DNA of 64,000 nt. Source: Flavobacterium sp. SUN052. GTDB taxonomy: Bacteria > Bacteroidota > Bacteroidia > Flavobacteriales > Flavobacteriaceae. Shown in pieces: positions 35,041-45,100 of the stretch. Below the pieces are notes generated by a model. The model was given only the letters and a program-made list of their open reading frames with translations. It searched no databases and had not been told where the DNA came from. The position numbers and the translations under genes are program-made. The DNA lies in contig NZ_JAPQNS010000007.1 in assembly GCF_028867935.1 (NCBI RefSeq), positions 62,001 to 126,000 of the forward strand. Reading direction: 5' to 3'. Positions within the stretch are counted from its first letter, which is position 1; every line of letters begins with the position of its first letter.

Positions 35041-38000
35041 ATGCTTAAAAGATTACACTTCTACAGACAGACATGGATGTGGCTCTTGCTACTTGCTTTG
35101 TCGACTACGAATGTATGGTCGCAGGTCGTAATCAGCCAGGTTTATGGCGGAGGTGGCAATGCGGGAGCCACTTACAGAAACGATTATGTTGAACTTTTCA
35201 ATCGGGGTACATCGACCGTTTCACTAGCTGGATGGTCGGTGCAGTATGCATCAGCAACGGGTACTACCTGGCAACCAACCTCCTTGTCTGGCTCCATCCC
35301 AGCGGGTGGCTACTACCTCATCCAGATGGCTGCCGGGACCGGTGGCACTATAAATCTGCCAACGCCTGATATTATTGGTAGCTCAAACATGAGTGGTACC
35401 GTTGGCAAAATGGCATTAGCGAACGTGACAACGGCGCTGACGGGTGCCTGCCCTACGGGTGCAACCATTGTCGATTTTGTTGGCTTTGGTACCACAGCAA
35501 ACTGTTTTGAAGGAACGGGACCAACACCTGCACCAAGCAATACAACGGCTGTTTTACGGGTTAGCAATGGGTGCACAGACTCAGGCCAAAATGCCACCGA
35601 TTTTGCGGCCGGAGCGCCTAATCCACGCAACAGCGCTACAGCTCTGGCTCCATGTTCTGGCTCTGCTGGTCCATCAGTTGCAGTAACGCCAAACCCTATT
35701 TCGGGACTTACAACTACGGAGGGAACAGCATCAACGGCAGCTGCATTTACCCTAACGGCTAGTTTAACCACTAACCCCATTACGGTTTCGGCTAGTAACA
35801 GCAATGTTGAAGTGAGCGCCAGTGCCAATGTTGGTTTTTCATCGGTGGTTACGCTATCGGCGGCTACTAGCACCACTGTTTTATATGCCCGCCTGTCGGC
35901 TACGGTGCCTGCTGGTTCGGCAGGAGCCAACATTATAGTAAGCAGCACGGGTGCCAACACGGTGATCGTACCCGTCACTAGCACTGTTAGTTCTACAGCT
36001 GTGGGACCTATTCCCATCGCTACCGCCCGCACACAATCGGGTCAAACCGTTACCGTACAGGGTCGGGTAACCAGCACTGTTTACGTGGGTAGTCGGGTAT
36101 TCTACATGCAGGACGCTACGGGTGGAATTGCGATTTACAGCCCAACAAACATCACCGACTATTCAACTCAGGTACAACTTGGCGATCTGGTTACGGTTAC
36201 CGGGCCAGTATCTGTTTTCAGTGGTATGACTGAAGTGACGATAAACTCGTTTTCAATTAATGCGGCAGAAGGCCGTTCAGTACCAACTCCACCGCTGGTT
36301 ACGCTCGATCAGTTGGCTAATTACCAGGGACAGTTAGTACGCGTTGAGAATACAACCATCGGGAACACGACAGGTGGAGTAGCCGCATCGTTTTTTAACG
36401 GTGGCACTAACTATAATATCACATCGGGTGCTAACTCAGGTGTATTGCGGATCAATGCTACCTCTGAACTCCCAGGGGCCGGTAAGCCAGCTGGACCAAC
36501 CAGCATCACCGGTATTGTTGATCGGTTTGTCTCGGGCGTAACTACGACTGGCACCAATGGCATTCAGTTGCAACCCCGTTTGTTAACTGATGTTCAGGGA
36601 GCAACTACCCCCGCCGATCAGTTGTGCGGTGGCACAGGAAATACCAGCTTGACGCCTGCTCAAACATTTGATGTGACAGCCTGGAATGTTGAGTTTTTCG
36701 GTGCCGATGGCGGTACTGTTTCCTGTTCAGCATCACCTACATCACGCCCTTACGACGACCTGGGACCCTTCGATGAAGCTCGTCAGGGACGCAACGTAAA
36801 AACGGTTCTGGATCGGCTCAACTCCGATGTGTTTGTGTTGGAAGAAGTGAGCGATGCCGCTTTGCTTTCGCAGATTGTCAGCAACAGCCTCAGCGGTTAC
36901 GCCATGCAGTGCGCCGACAAGTTTTCGTACTACTGGCAGGGCGACTGTGACCAAAATCCGGTGTTTCTGCCCAATGTGCTGGCTCAGAAAGTATGTGTTG
37001 TGTATAAAACCAGCACCGTTGTTCCGGTTCCCAGCGAAACGACTTCACTGCTGGCTGCTGAATACGGCTATGGGCCAACTGGTCCTGCCAACGCTTCTAC
37101 GAATGCCTGGGCATCGGGTCGCTTACCGTATCTGTTCGTGGCCGATGCTACGGTCAACGGTGTAACGCGTCGGGTTCACATCGTGGGTATTCACGCAAAA
37201 TCGGGCAGTGCAGCCGCTGATTACAACCGCCGGAAACAGGATTACATCGACTTGAAGAACAAATTGCAAAGTCAGTATCCGTCGGCCAACATTATGATTA
37301 TGGGCGACTACAATGATGGCGCGATCACGTCGATCACCTCGGGTAGCCCTTCGTCATTCAACATCTTTGTTACTGATCCAACGAACTTTAGTGTACTGAC
37401 AAGTTCACTGGAGGCCCATGGATGTCAGACGTTTGAGTCGGGTAGTTTTCTGGATCACATCACGATCTCGAACGAACTATTCTCGGCGTATATTCCAAAC
37501 TCGGTGAACATCCTAACGCCAGCTGTTGGCATCGAAGGTGGGTATAGCGGCAACACGACGTCGGACCACCGCCCTGTATCGGCCCGCTTCGATCTGGCTC
37601 AAATTCCTGCTTCTCCATCCAGCAGTTCGGCATTGGCGTTGTTAACTCCAACGTATAACTGCACAACGGGAGATATTACCTTCAACACGAGCGGTGGCGA
37701 TGGCACAACCATCACGTATACAGCTATCGGCGTACAACGGTCGTCACAGACCAGCAATACGGGTGTTGTAGAGCCTGGTTTACGTGCTGATGCTAAACCG
37801 CTGACAATCTCAGCGACGCAAAGTGGAACAACAATAAGCATCACATTCGACTTTGCCGCTTTCTGTTCTACACCGCCAAGCAGCACCACCAGCACGCCCC
37901 CATCCAACACGACAAGTACGCCGGGAACAGGACAGCCACTTGCATTACTGACACCAACGTACAACTGTGCCACGGGCGACATTACGTTCAACACGTCAGG

Positions 38001-38811
38001 AGGAAACGGCACAACAATCACGTATACAGCAGTTGGGATACAACGTTCGTCGCCAACCAGCCCGACCGGCGTAGTAGAGCCAGGCCTGCGTGGAGATGCC
38101 AAACCATTGACAATCTCCGCTACCCAAAGTGGCACAACAGTAAGCATCACGTTTGACTTTGCTGCCTATTGCGCTAGCCCGCCAAGCAGCACCACCAGTA
38201 CGCCCCCATCTAACACAACGGGATGCGGAAGTCCAGCCAATACCATTGGCCAGACGTTGCAAGTGACCGGTGTAACAGATGTGAATTGCCAGGCTGGTAC
38301 GTTCCGCATTTTGACAACGGGTGGTAACGGACAATCCATTAGTTACGCCAACAACGTGGGTTTGAGCAACGACGACCCGAACAACTGTGTGCGCCGGTTA
38401 GACAACGCTGGTCTGGTTCAGGCAATCAACAACCCGAGTTCCGATGTTGGTCCGTTTACGCTGAAGGTGATGCAGGGAGCCACGCAGAGTAGCACGTTTA
38501 CATTTAACTTCAAGCAATACTGTACTACTCCAACACGGGTGGCCACAGAATCACTGGGTGAGTTAGCCGTAACAGTCTTGGGAAATCCTACGTTAGGCGA
38601 AACGGTAGAGGTTATGATCAGCAACACCGCGGGTGAGGCCGTAACGCTTCAGGTAACTAACGCGCAAGGCCAGGCAATCAGCCGCGTGAACCTCGAACCA
38701 ACCAATAAGTCGATTCGTCAACGAGTTGACTTAGGTCGTTCGGTAGGGCTATACCTGTTGCAGGTAAACACGCCAACCCGGTCTAAGACCGTGAAAGTAG
38801 TGCGCCAGTAA
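35041..38811 (+). CDS. Secreted lamin-tail/OB/endonuclease-exonuclease-phosphatase protein with T9SS sorting domain
   Basis: 1256-aa surface or secreted nuclease. Order: signal peptide (1-28); lamin-tail domain (about 29-215; VVISQVYGGGG, YVELFNRGTSTVSLAGWSVQY); an Ig-like strand region (217-318); an OB-like domain (319-530; GQTVTVQGRVTS, FYMQDATGGIAIY); EEP nuclease domain (about 542-855) with E601/E602, H718 in GIHAKSG, D756 and N758 in GDYND, and SDH at 841-843; two 102-aa tandem repeats from residue 865 plus a third degenerate copy; and a T9SS type A sorting domain (about 1170-1256). It probably degrades extracellular DNA or RNA. The neighbouring gene is a larger paralogue. Confidence 0.93.
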   Translation: MLKRLHFYRQTWMWLLLLALSTTNVWSQVVISQVYGGGGNAGATYRNDYVELFNRGTSTVSLAGWSVQYASATGTTWQPTSLSGSIPAGGYYLIQMAAGTGGTINLPTPDIIGSSNMSGTVGKMALANVTTALTGACPTGATIVDFVGFGTTANCFEGTGPTPAPSNTTAVLRVSNGCTDSGQNATDFAAGAPNPRNSATALAPCSGSAGPSVAVTPNPISGLTTTEGTASTAAAFTLTASLTTNPITVSASNSNVEVSASANVGFSSVVTLSAATSTTVLYARLSATVPAGSAGANIIVSSTGANTVIVPVTSTVSSTAVGPIPIATARTQSGQTVTVQGRVTSTVYVGSRVFYMQDATGGIAIYSPTNITDYSTQVQLGDLVTVTGPVSVFSGMTEVTINSFSINAAEGRSVPTPPLVTLDQLANYQGQLVRVENTTIGNTTGGVAASFFNGGTNYNITSGANSGVLRINATSELPGAGKPAGPTSITGIVDRFVSGVTTTGTNGIQLQPRLLTDVQGATTPADQLCGGTGNTSLTPAQTFDVTAWNVEFFGADGGTVSCSASPTSRPYDDLGPFDEARQGRNVKTVLDRLNSDVFVLEEVSDAALLSQIVSNSLSGYAMQCADKFSYYWQGDCDQNPVFLPNVLAQKVCVVYKTSTVVPVPSETTSLLAAEYGYGPTGPANASTNAWASGRLPYLFVADATVNGVTRRVHIVGIHAKSGSAAADYNRRKQDYIDLKNKLQSQYPSANIMIMGDYNDGAITSITSGSPSSFNIFVTDPTNFSVLTSSLEAHGCQTFESGSFLDHITISNELFSAYIPNSVNILTPAVGIEGGYSGNTTSDHRPVSARFDLAQIPASPSSSSALALLTPTYNCTTGDITFNTSGGDGTTITYTAIGVQRSSQTSNTGVVEPGLRADAKPLTISATQSGTTISITFDFAAFCSTPPSSTTSTPPSNTTSTPGTGQPLALLTPTYNCATGDITFNTSGGNGTTITYTAVGIQRSSPTSPTGVVEPGLRGDAKPLTISATQSGTTVSITFDFAAYCASPPSSTTSTPPSNTTGCGSPANTIGQTLQVTGVTDVNCQAGTFRILTTGGNGQSISYANNVGLSNDDPNNCVRRLDNAGLVQAINNPSSDVGPFTLKVMQGATQSSTFTFNFKQYCTTPTRVATESLGELAVTVLGNPTLGETVEVMISNTAGEAVTLQVTNAQGQAISRVNLEPTNKSIRQRVDLGRSVGLYLLQVNTPTRSKTVKVVRQ
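37633..38221 (+). repeat. Two 306-bp coding tandem repeats in the nuclease gene
   Basis: The unit starting LALLTPTYNC is repeated with a 306-bp (102-codon) period (37633 and 37939), in frame, with near-identical protein and many silent changes. Each ends in a Ser/Thr/Pro linker (STTSTPPSNTT). A third, diverged copy follows from about 38245. Confidence 0.85.
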
Positions 38812-38870
38812 TTGTGCAAAGGAGGTCCGGCAAATCTGACAGAAATGCCCCTTCCATTTTTACTCTATTG

Positions 38871-38910
38871 ATTCCCCAGTACCCACGAAAAGGTACTGGG
38901 GAATTTTTAT
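38871..38910 (+). terminator. Rho-independent terminator after the first nuclease gene
   Basis: ATTCCCCAGTACC (38871-38883) and GGTACTGGGGAAT (38892-38904) form a perfect 13-bp stem with an 8-nt loop, followed by TTTTTATTTA. Confidence 0.9.
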
Positions 38911-39128
38911 TTAGGACTTTATATAGAAATAAAATATACGATACTAGTCACCTACCGTTTTACTAAATTCCGTGCCTAACTTGCCAATACCTAAGGGTAC
39001 TCCTCTCCTATAAGTAACCATACGCTCTGTCGCTTTAACTGAACCTGTCAACCATCACCTTATTGACTTTTGGTAGCCTAATGTGTTCGTTAACAATATA
39101 ATAACACGCCATACCAGTTCGATCAGTC

Positions 39129-39136
39129 TATTTTTG
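39129..39136 (+). promoter_or_regulatory. Candidate -7 element for the second lamin-tail nuclease gene
   Basis: TATTTTTG matches TAnnTTTG and ends 25 nt before the chosen ATG at 39162, the same distance as in the paralogue. No TTG is seen at -33. Confidence 0.45.
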
Positions 39137-39161
39137 TTTGTTAATTACTCACTTACATTTC

Positions 39162-42100
39162 ATGAAACAAACTTTACAAGCGTGGCCACTTCGGTGGCTT
39201 TTAGTATGTATTAGTATGGCGTTCGGGCCGGGGTTAATGTCAGGAGCCCGAGCGCAGGTAGTTATTAGCCAAGTTTATGGAGCAGGTGGCAATTCAGGTG
39301 CTACTCTGCGAAATGACTATATTGAATTATTCAACAGGGGAGCTTTACCTGTATCACTAACGGGCTGGTCTATACAATATGCTTCCGCGACTGGAACATC
39401 AGCATTTAGCACAAACATTACATCTCTTACCGGGACAATTGCATCGGGGGGGTATTACTTAGTTCAACTTGCATCGGGAGGAGCAAACGGTACCTTGCTT
39501 ACAAATGCTGATATTATTGGCACTATTAACATGGCAGCTACAGCTGGTAAAGTAGTTCTTGCAAACACTACAACCGGTCTTACCTGTAATGGCTCAGGCA
39601 CTGCCTGTTCGGGGGCGAATTTGGCAAGCATAGTTGATCTTGTTGGGTATGGTAATGCCGACTATTTTGAAGGATCTGGACAGGCAACAGCACCAAGTAC
39701 AACTTCTGCCATTTTTAGAAAAAACAATGGCTGTACCGACAGTAATAATAATTTAGCTGATTTCATAACAGGTGCACCAAATCCTCGTAATAGTGCCTCC
39801 CCTATAGCTATTTGTAATCTCACCCCCACAATCACCGTCAATCCAACCTCCCTCACTGGCGGTAGCGGCCTAGCCTACACGGTAGGAGGCTCAGCATCAG
39901 CCCTAATCTCGGTTGGGGCCACGAGTTTGACTGGGGTGCCCGGTTCTATTACGGTGACAACTTCAGATGCAACCAACTTTTCGGTTTCGAGCGATGGCAT
40001 TACGTTTAGCTCGTCGGCAACGGTGCCTTATTCTACATCAACGCTATCGGCAACAACAATAACTGTCAAGCTTAGTAGTGGTCTGCCTGTTGGCTCTGCC
40101 TATTCAACCACAATAACCTTCTCGGGTGGAGGTGCCACGGCGACAATGCCGGTAACGGGGACTGTCAATTCAGATACTACCCCATTCTTAACGGCTACCC
40201 CAACCAGCCTGACAGGGTTCTCAACTACCATCGGTACACCTTCTACCACAAAGACCTATGCCCTGACAGGAATTAATCTGCCGACTAGCGTTACTATTTC
40301 CGCTTCAACAGGCTACGAGATTAGTCCCGATGGTATCACTTTCGCTAGTACAACCACTGTTTCCCCTGTAAGTGGCACCCTTAATCAGACAGTGTTTGTT
40401 CGGTTGACGGGCGTGGCTACGGGAACGTTTAATGGAACTATCACTAATGTTAGTACCGGTTTAACAGCAACTGTAGCCTTGAGCGGTGCTGTTCTCCCCC
40501 CACCTTCGCTGTCGGTTGATGCAACAAGTCTAATCCCCTTTACGGCAATACAGGGGACACCATCAGCCAGACAAATGTATACTATTTCGGCGACAGCACT
40601 CGCTGGTAGTATTTCTGTTGTAGCACCAACTGGTTTTGAAGTAAGTTCAAACGGAACTACGTTTGGGACATCCCTTACATTAGCCTCTTCGACAACATCA
40701 GCTACAATTTCGGCCCGACTAACAGGCGGTGCAGTGGGTGCATTCAGTGGTACGATCACCAATATGAGTGGATCGTTAACGGCAACAGTTCCAGTAAGTG
40801 GTACGGTAAGTTCTACTGGAGTCATTACATTAAGCCCGGCTGGGACGTATACAGAAACCTTTGATGGTATAGGCACTAACCTGCCAACGGGTTGGACAGT
40901 AAGAACTTTAGCAACGTCCTCGAGTATTGGCACAATTGCAGGTTTAACCAATGCAGCTACTGATTGGAGTGGTACTACTGGGCGTTTCCAGAATAGTGCC
41001 TCAGCTGATGGATTAGCCTCTACCGCAACTTCAACGCAACAATCATCCAGCACCGACCGAGCATTGAGCGTTCGGCAAGCAGGTTCATTTGGGGACCCTG
41101 GTGCAGCATTTGTTGTACAAATCGTCAATACGGCGGGATATCAGAGCTTTAAGCTAAACTTCAAATTACAGAGTACATCGCCCAATAGTGGAACGGCTCT
41201 ACAACGAGTTACGACCTGGACAGTTGATTACGGCAAAGGCGATACGCCAACGACATTTACAGCCGTTGCCAGTACTCCTACACCTTTAACTACCGGAAAC
41301 AATGCATTTGTTAGCCAGGATGTTACCATTGATTTTGGTACGGCACTTGATAACCTCTCTGGTTTGGTAACTATCCGGCTGGCAGCCTTAACGGTAAGTT
41401 CAGGAAGTAACAACCGTGCCTTAACAGAGCTTGATGATTTCACCTTAACGTATTTGCCTATCAGTCCTGCTCTGACGGCTACGCCTACATCGCTAACTGA
41501 TACGAATGGATTGAACTACATTGGCGGAAACGGGCCAGACAGTAAAACACTTTCTATTGCCGGCAAATACCTGACACCGTCGGATGGCACTATCACCATT
41601 TCAACATCGGATGCCACTAATTTTGCGGTATCGGCGAATGGGTCAACATTTGGAGCTTCGATAACGGTGCCTTATTCGGCTTCGACTCTTTCCGCTACGG
41701 CAATCTCGATTCAGTTGAAAAGTGGCTTAGCTATTGGTGCGGCATATGCTACTACCTTAAGTATTTCGGGAGGTGGTGCGCCAACTATTTTTGTTCCTAT
41801 TAGCGGCACTGTTATAGATCCTTTAGCGCCCTTATTACGAGTACAGACTAGTGGTCTAACCACTTTTACGACTAACCAGGGAACACTGTCAGATGAGCAG
41901 ACTTATACCCTGACAGCCGCTAATCTGACTGAAGAAATTTCTGTTTCGGCCCCAACAGGGGTTGAAATAAGTCTGGCATCAGGCATCGACTTCGCTTCGT
42001 CGTTAACACTACCTGCCTCGACCAGTTCAGCAGTGATTTTTGTGCATCTAACGGGCGAATCTGTAGGACCAGTTAGCGGAACGATTACGCATTCTTCGAC

Positions 42101-45100
42101 AAGTCTGACGGCTAATGTAGCCATTAGCGGAACTGTCAGCAATTCAGTAGCCATCGCGGGTATTACACCCATTGGCGATGCGCGCAACGTAGCCGCCAAC
42201 ACCATTGTTACTGTTCGAGGTCAAGTAACGGTTAGCAGCCAGTTTGGTAGTAATCAGTTTTATATTCAGGATGCCACCGGAGGTATTGCCGTGTATAACG
42301 GAGCAACGCCTTATGGCAATCAACTCCAACTCGGCGATCTAATTCAGGTAACAGGGCCTGTTACAACCTTTCAGGGGGCAAAGGAACTTACCATAACCAG
42401 CTTTACGCTGGTACAAAGCCCTCTGACTCCGCCAGCCTCAAAAACAATTACGCTGGATCAGTTAACAGCTAATGAAGGTCTTTTGGTCACGGTTACTGGC
42501 GTAACCATTGGGGGTACAGGAGCCAATTTTAGTAGCACAACTTACCCACTGACTGTTGGTGGAGCAACAGGAACGCTATACATCAAAGCTCAGTCGGAAC
42601 TCAACGGTGCCGGTAAGCCAGCGACGGCAGATATTACCGGAATCAGTGATCATTTTGTTAGCGGAGCCACAAATATCAATGAATTTATGCCCCGTATACT
42701 ATCTGATGTGTCGGGAGCCACTGCCCCAGTTGATCTTACCTGTACTATTGCCAGCTCCAGCACACTAACCAGAGACCAGACATTAGACATTGCAGCCTGG
42801 AACTTTGAGTTTTTCGGGGCCGATGCAGGTACGATTATCTGCCCAACCCAAAGTACGACTCTGGTCTACAACGACATGGGTCCTGTCAACGAAGCACTCC
42901 AGCAGACCAACGCAGTTGCAGTATTGACCAAACTCAATGCCGACATTATTTCAGCGGAGGAAATCAGCGACATTAATCGCTTTGATGCTGCGGTAAAAGC
43001 AATTCCGGGTAGCTATAGCTACGTTTGCTCAGACAAGTTCTCGTATTACTTCCAGGATGAGTGTTCTCAAACACCTACGGGTAGCCCTGCTACGGTTTTT
43101 GGACCCACCAAATTTGCTCAGAAGGTATGTGTGATTTACAATACAGCTACCGTGACACCTATTATGGCCGAAACCAAACCACTTCTGTTTGGCTCAAGCA
43201 GCAGCTATACCTATCCCGGTGGTAGTGGGTGGGCATCGGGCAGGTTGCCATTTATGTTTGTGGCCAACGTTACGATCAATAATCTGACCCAGAAAGTCCA
43301 CGTTGTATCCCTGCACGCTAAATCGGGTAGTGCTATTGCCGATTATAACCGCAGGAAACAGGATATCATTGACCTGAAGGCTGAGTTAGATGCTAATTAT
43401 GCCGACGCTAAAATTGTCATACTGGGCGATTATAACGACAAGCTGAATGGGTCAATAGCAGCTAATCAACAGTCTTCATACCAGTCGTTCGTTACTGACG
43501 CCACCAATTACTCTGCGCTTACGTTACCCCTCGAAAATCAGGGTTGTTCAACGTTCAACTCGTCGGCTAGTTTTATTGACCATATTATAACATCAACTGA
43601 ACTGGCCCAAGCGTATGTAAGTAATTCAGCCTATGTATTGCAACCGTTTAGTATTATAAATTATGGCAATACAACATCGGATCACAACCCGATTATAGCC
43701 CGTTTCGATTTGAGGCAGCTTCTTGCGCCTGTTTCAGCAACACTCGTAGCCAGTACGTCGGCGGTTTGCCCAGCCACCCCTGTAACATTATCAGCATCGG
43801 TAGGTAGCTTGAGTAGTGCCACATACGCGCTGACAATAAGTAACGGTACGGACCAGACTACCGCTACGGGCCTATCAGCTTCGGCCTTAACCGTTTCTCT
43901 TACACCTACTGTACCGGGAGCCTTTACCCTGACGGTTTTGACATCAACCAGTCTGACTACATCAGCTGTTAGTGGTATCATCACCATCAACGCTGTGCCA
44001 TCCAACGTCAGCATAACCAGCGGTACGCTGACATGTTCACAAACGAGTGTAACCTTATCAGCCTCGGCAACGGGCGGCACGTCGTACACGCTGAACGATG
44101 GACAAACCAACAGCACAGGCAACTTCACGATCAGTTCGGCAGGCAGCTATACCGTGACGGTTTCTAACGCTACGGGTTGCACGGCTTCGGCAACAGCAAC
44201 AGTAAGCAGTAACACGGTGTCTCCAACGGCCACACTCGCGGCCAGTGGCACTATTAGCTGTATCAACGCATCAGCCACGCTCACAGCAGGCACTGGGACA
44301 AGTTACACCCTTAGCAACGGTCAAATCAATACGACAGGCAGCTTCACCGTATCGTCGGGCGGGGCCTATACTGTGACCGTTTCAGCAGCCAACGGTTGTA
44401 TCGCCAGCGCAACAGCTCTTGTAGAAAGCAGCACGGCGGTTCCCTCAAACGTGAGCCTGACCAGTGGCACTCTGACCTGTTCGCAAACCAGCGTAACACT
44501 CACCGCTTCAGCCATGGGCGCAAGTAGCTATTCTTTCAGTGATGGTACACCGTTAGGCAGCAATCAGGTACTAGTTACAACCGGCGGCACTTATACAGTG
44601 ACGGCTTCAAGTGTTTCAGGTTGTACAGCTTTGGCAATGGGCACAGTCAGCAGTAATACAGCCACGCCAACGGTTTCGCTGTCGGCAAGTGGCACCCTGA
44701 CCTGTGTGCAAACTAGCGTAACACTCACCGCTTCGGGAGGTAATAGTTACACCTTCAGTGCGGGGGCCACCCAGATCGGGAGTACAAATCAGGCGCTTGT
44801 AACGACAGGCGGAACCTACACTGTAACAGTGGCTGGAACAAACGGTTGCACCGTTTCGACCACTGCAACGGTGAGCAGCAACACGGCAGCACCCACCAAC
44901 GTGAGTCTGACGAGTGGCACGCTAACTTGTTCGCAAACCAGCCTTACCTTAACGGCTTCGGCTACGGGTGCAATCGGGTACACTTTTAGTGCCGGAGCGG
45001 CCCAGATTGGCACCACAGCTCAGGCAGTAGTAAGCACAGCAGGCACCTACACTGTGACTGTTTCTAACGTGAGTGGCTGTACGACTTCCACAACGGCGAC

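Larger units (their letters stand above)
38812..39161. other. 350-bp gap between the two giant nuclease genes
   Basis: It holds the terminator of the first gene (38871-38910) and the candidate -7 element of the second (39129-39136). The rest is AT-rich with no open frame, RNA gene or repeat that I can support. Confidence 0.7.

Noticed and set aside
35313..36032. 239-codon minus-strand open frame inside the first giant nuclease gene
   Set aside because: Antisense shadow of low-complexity Thr/Ser/Gly/Ala coding sequence; long shadows are expected there.
40385..41128. 247-codon minus-strand open frame inside the second giant nuclease gene
   Set aside because: Same reason: antisense of Thr/Ser-rich repeats, rich in Val/Pro/Ala with no motif.
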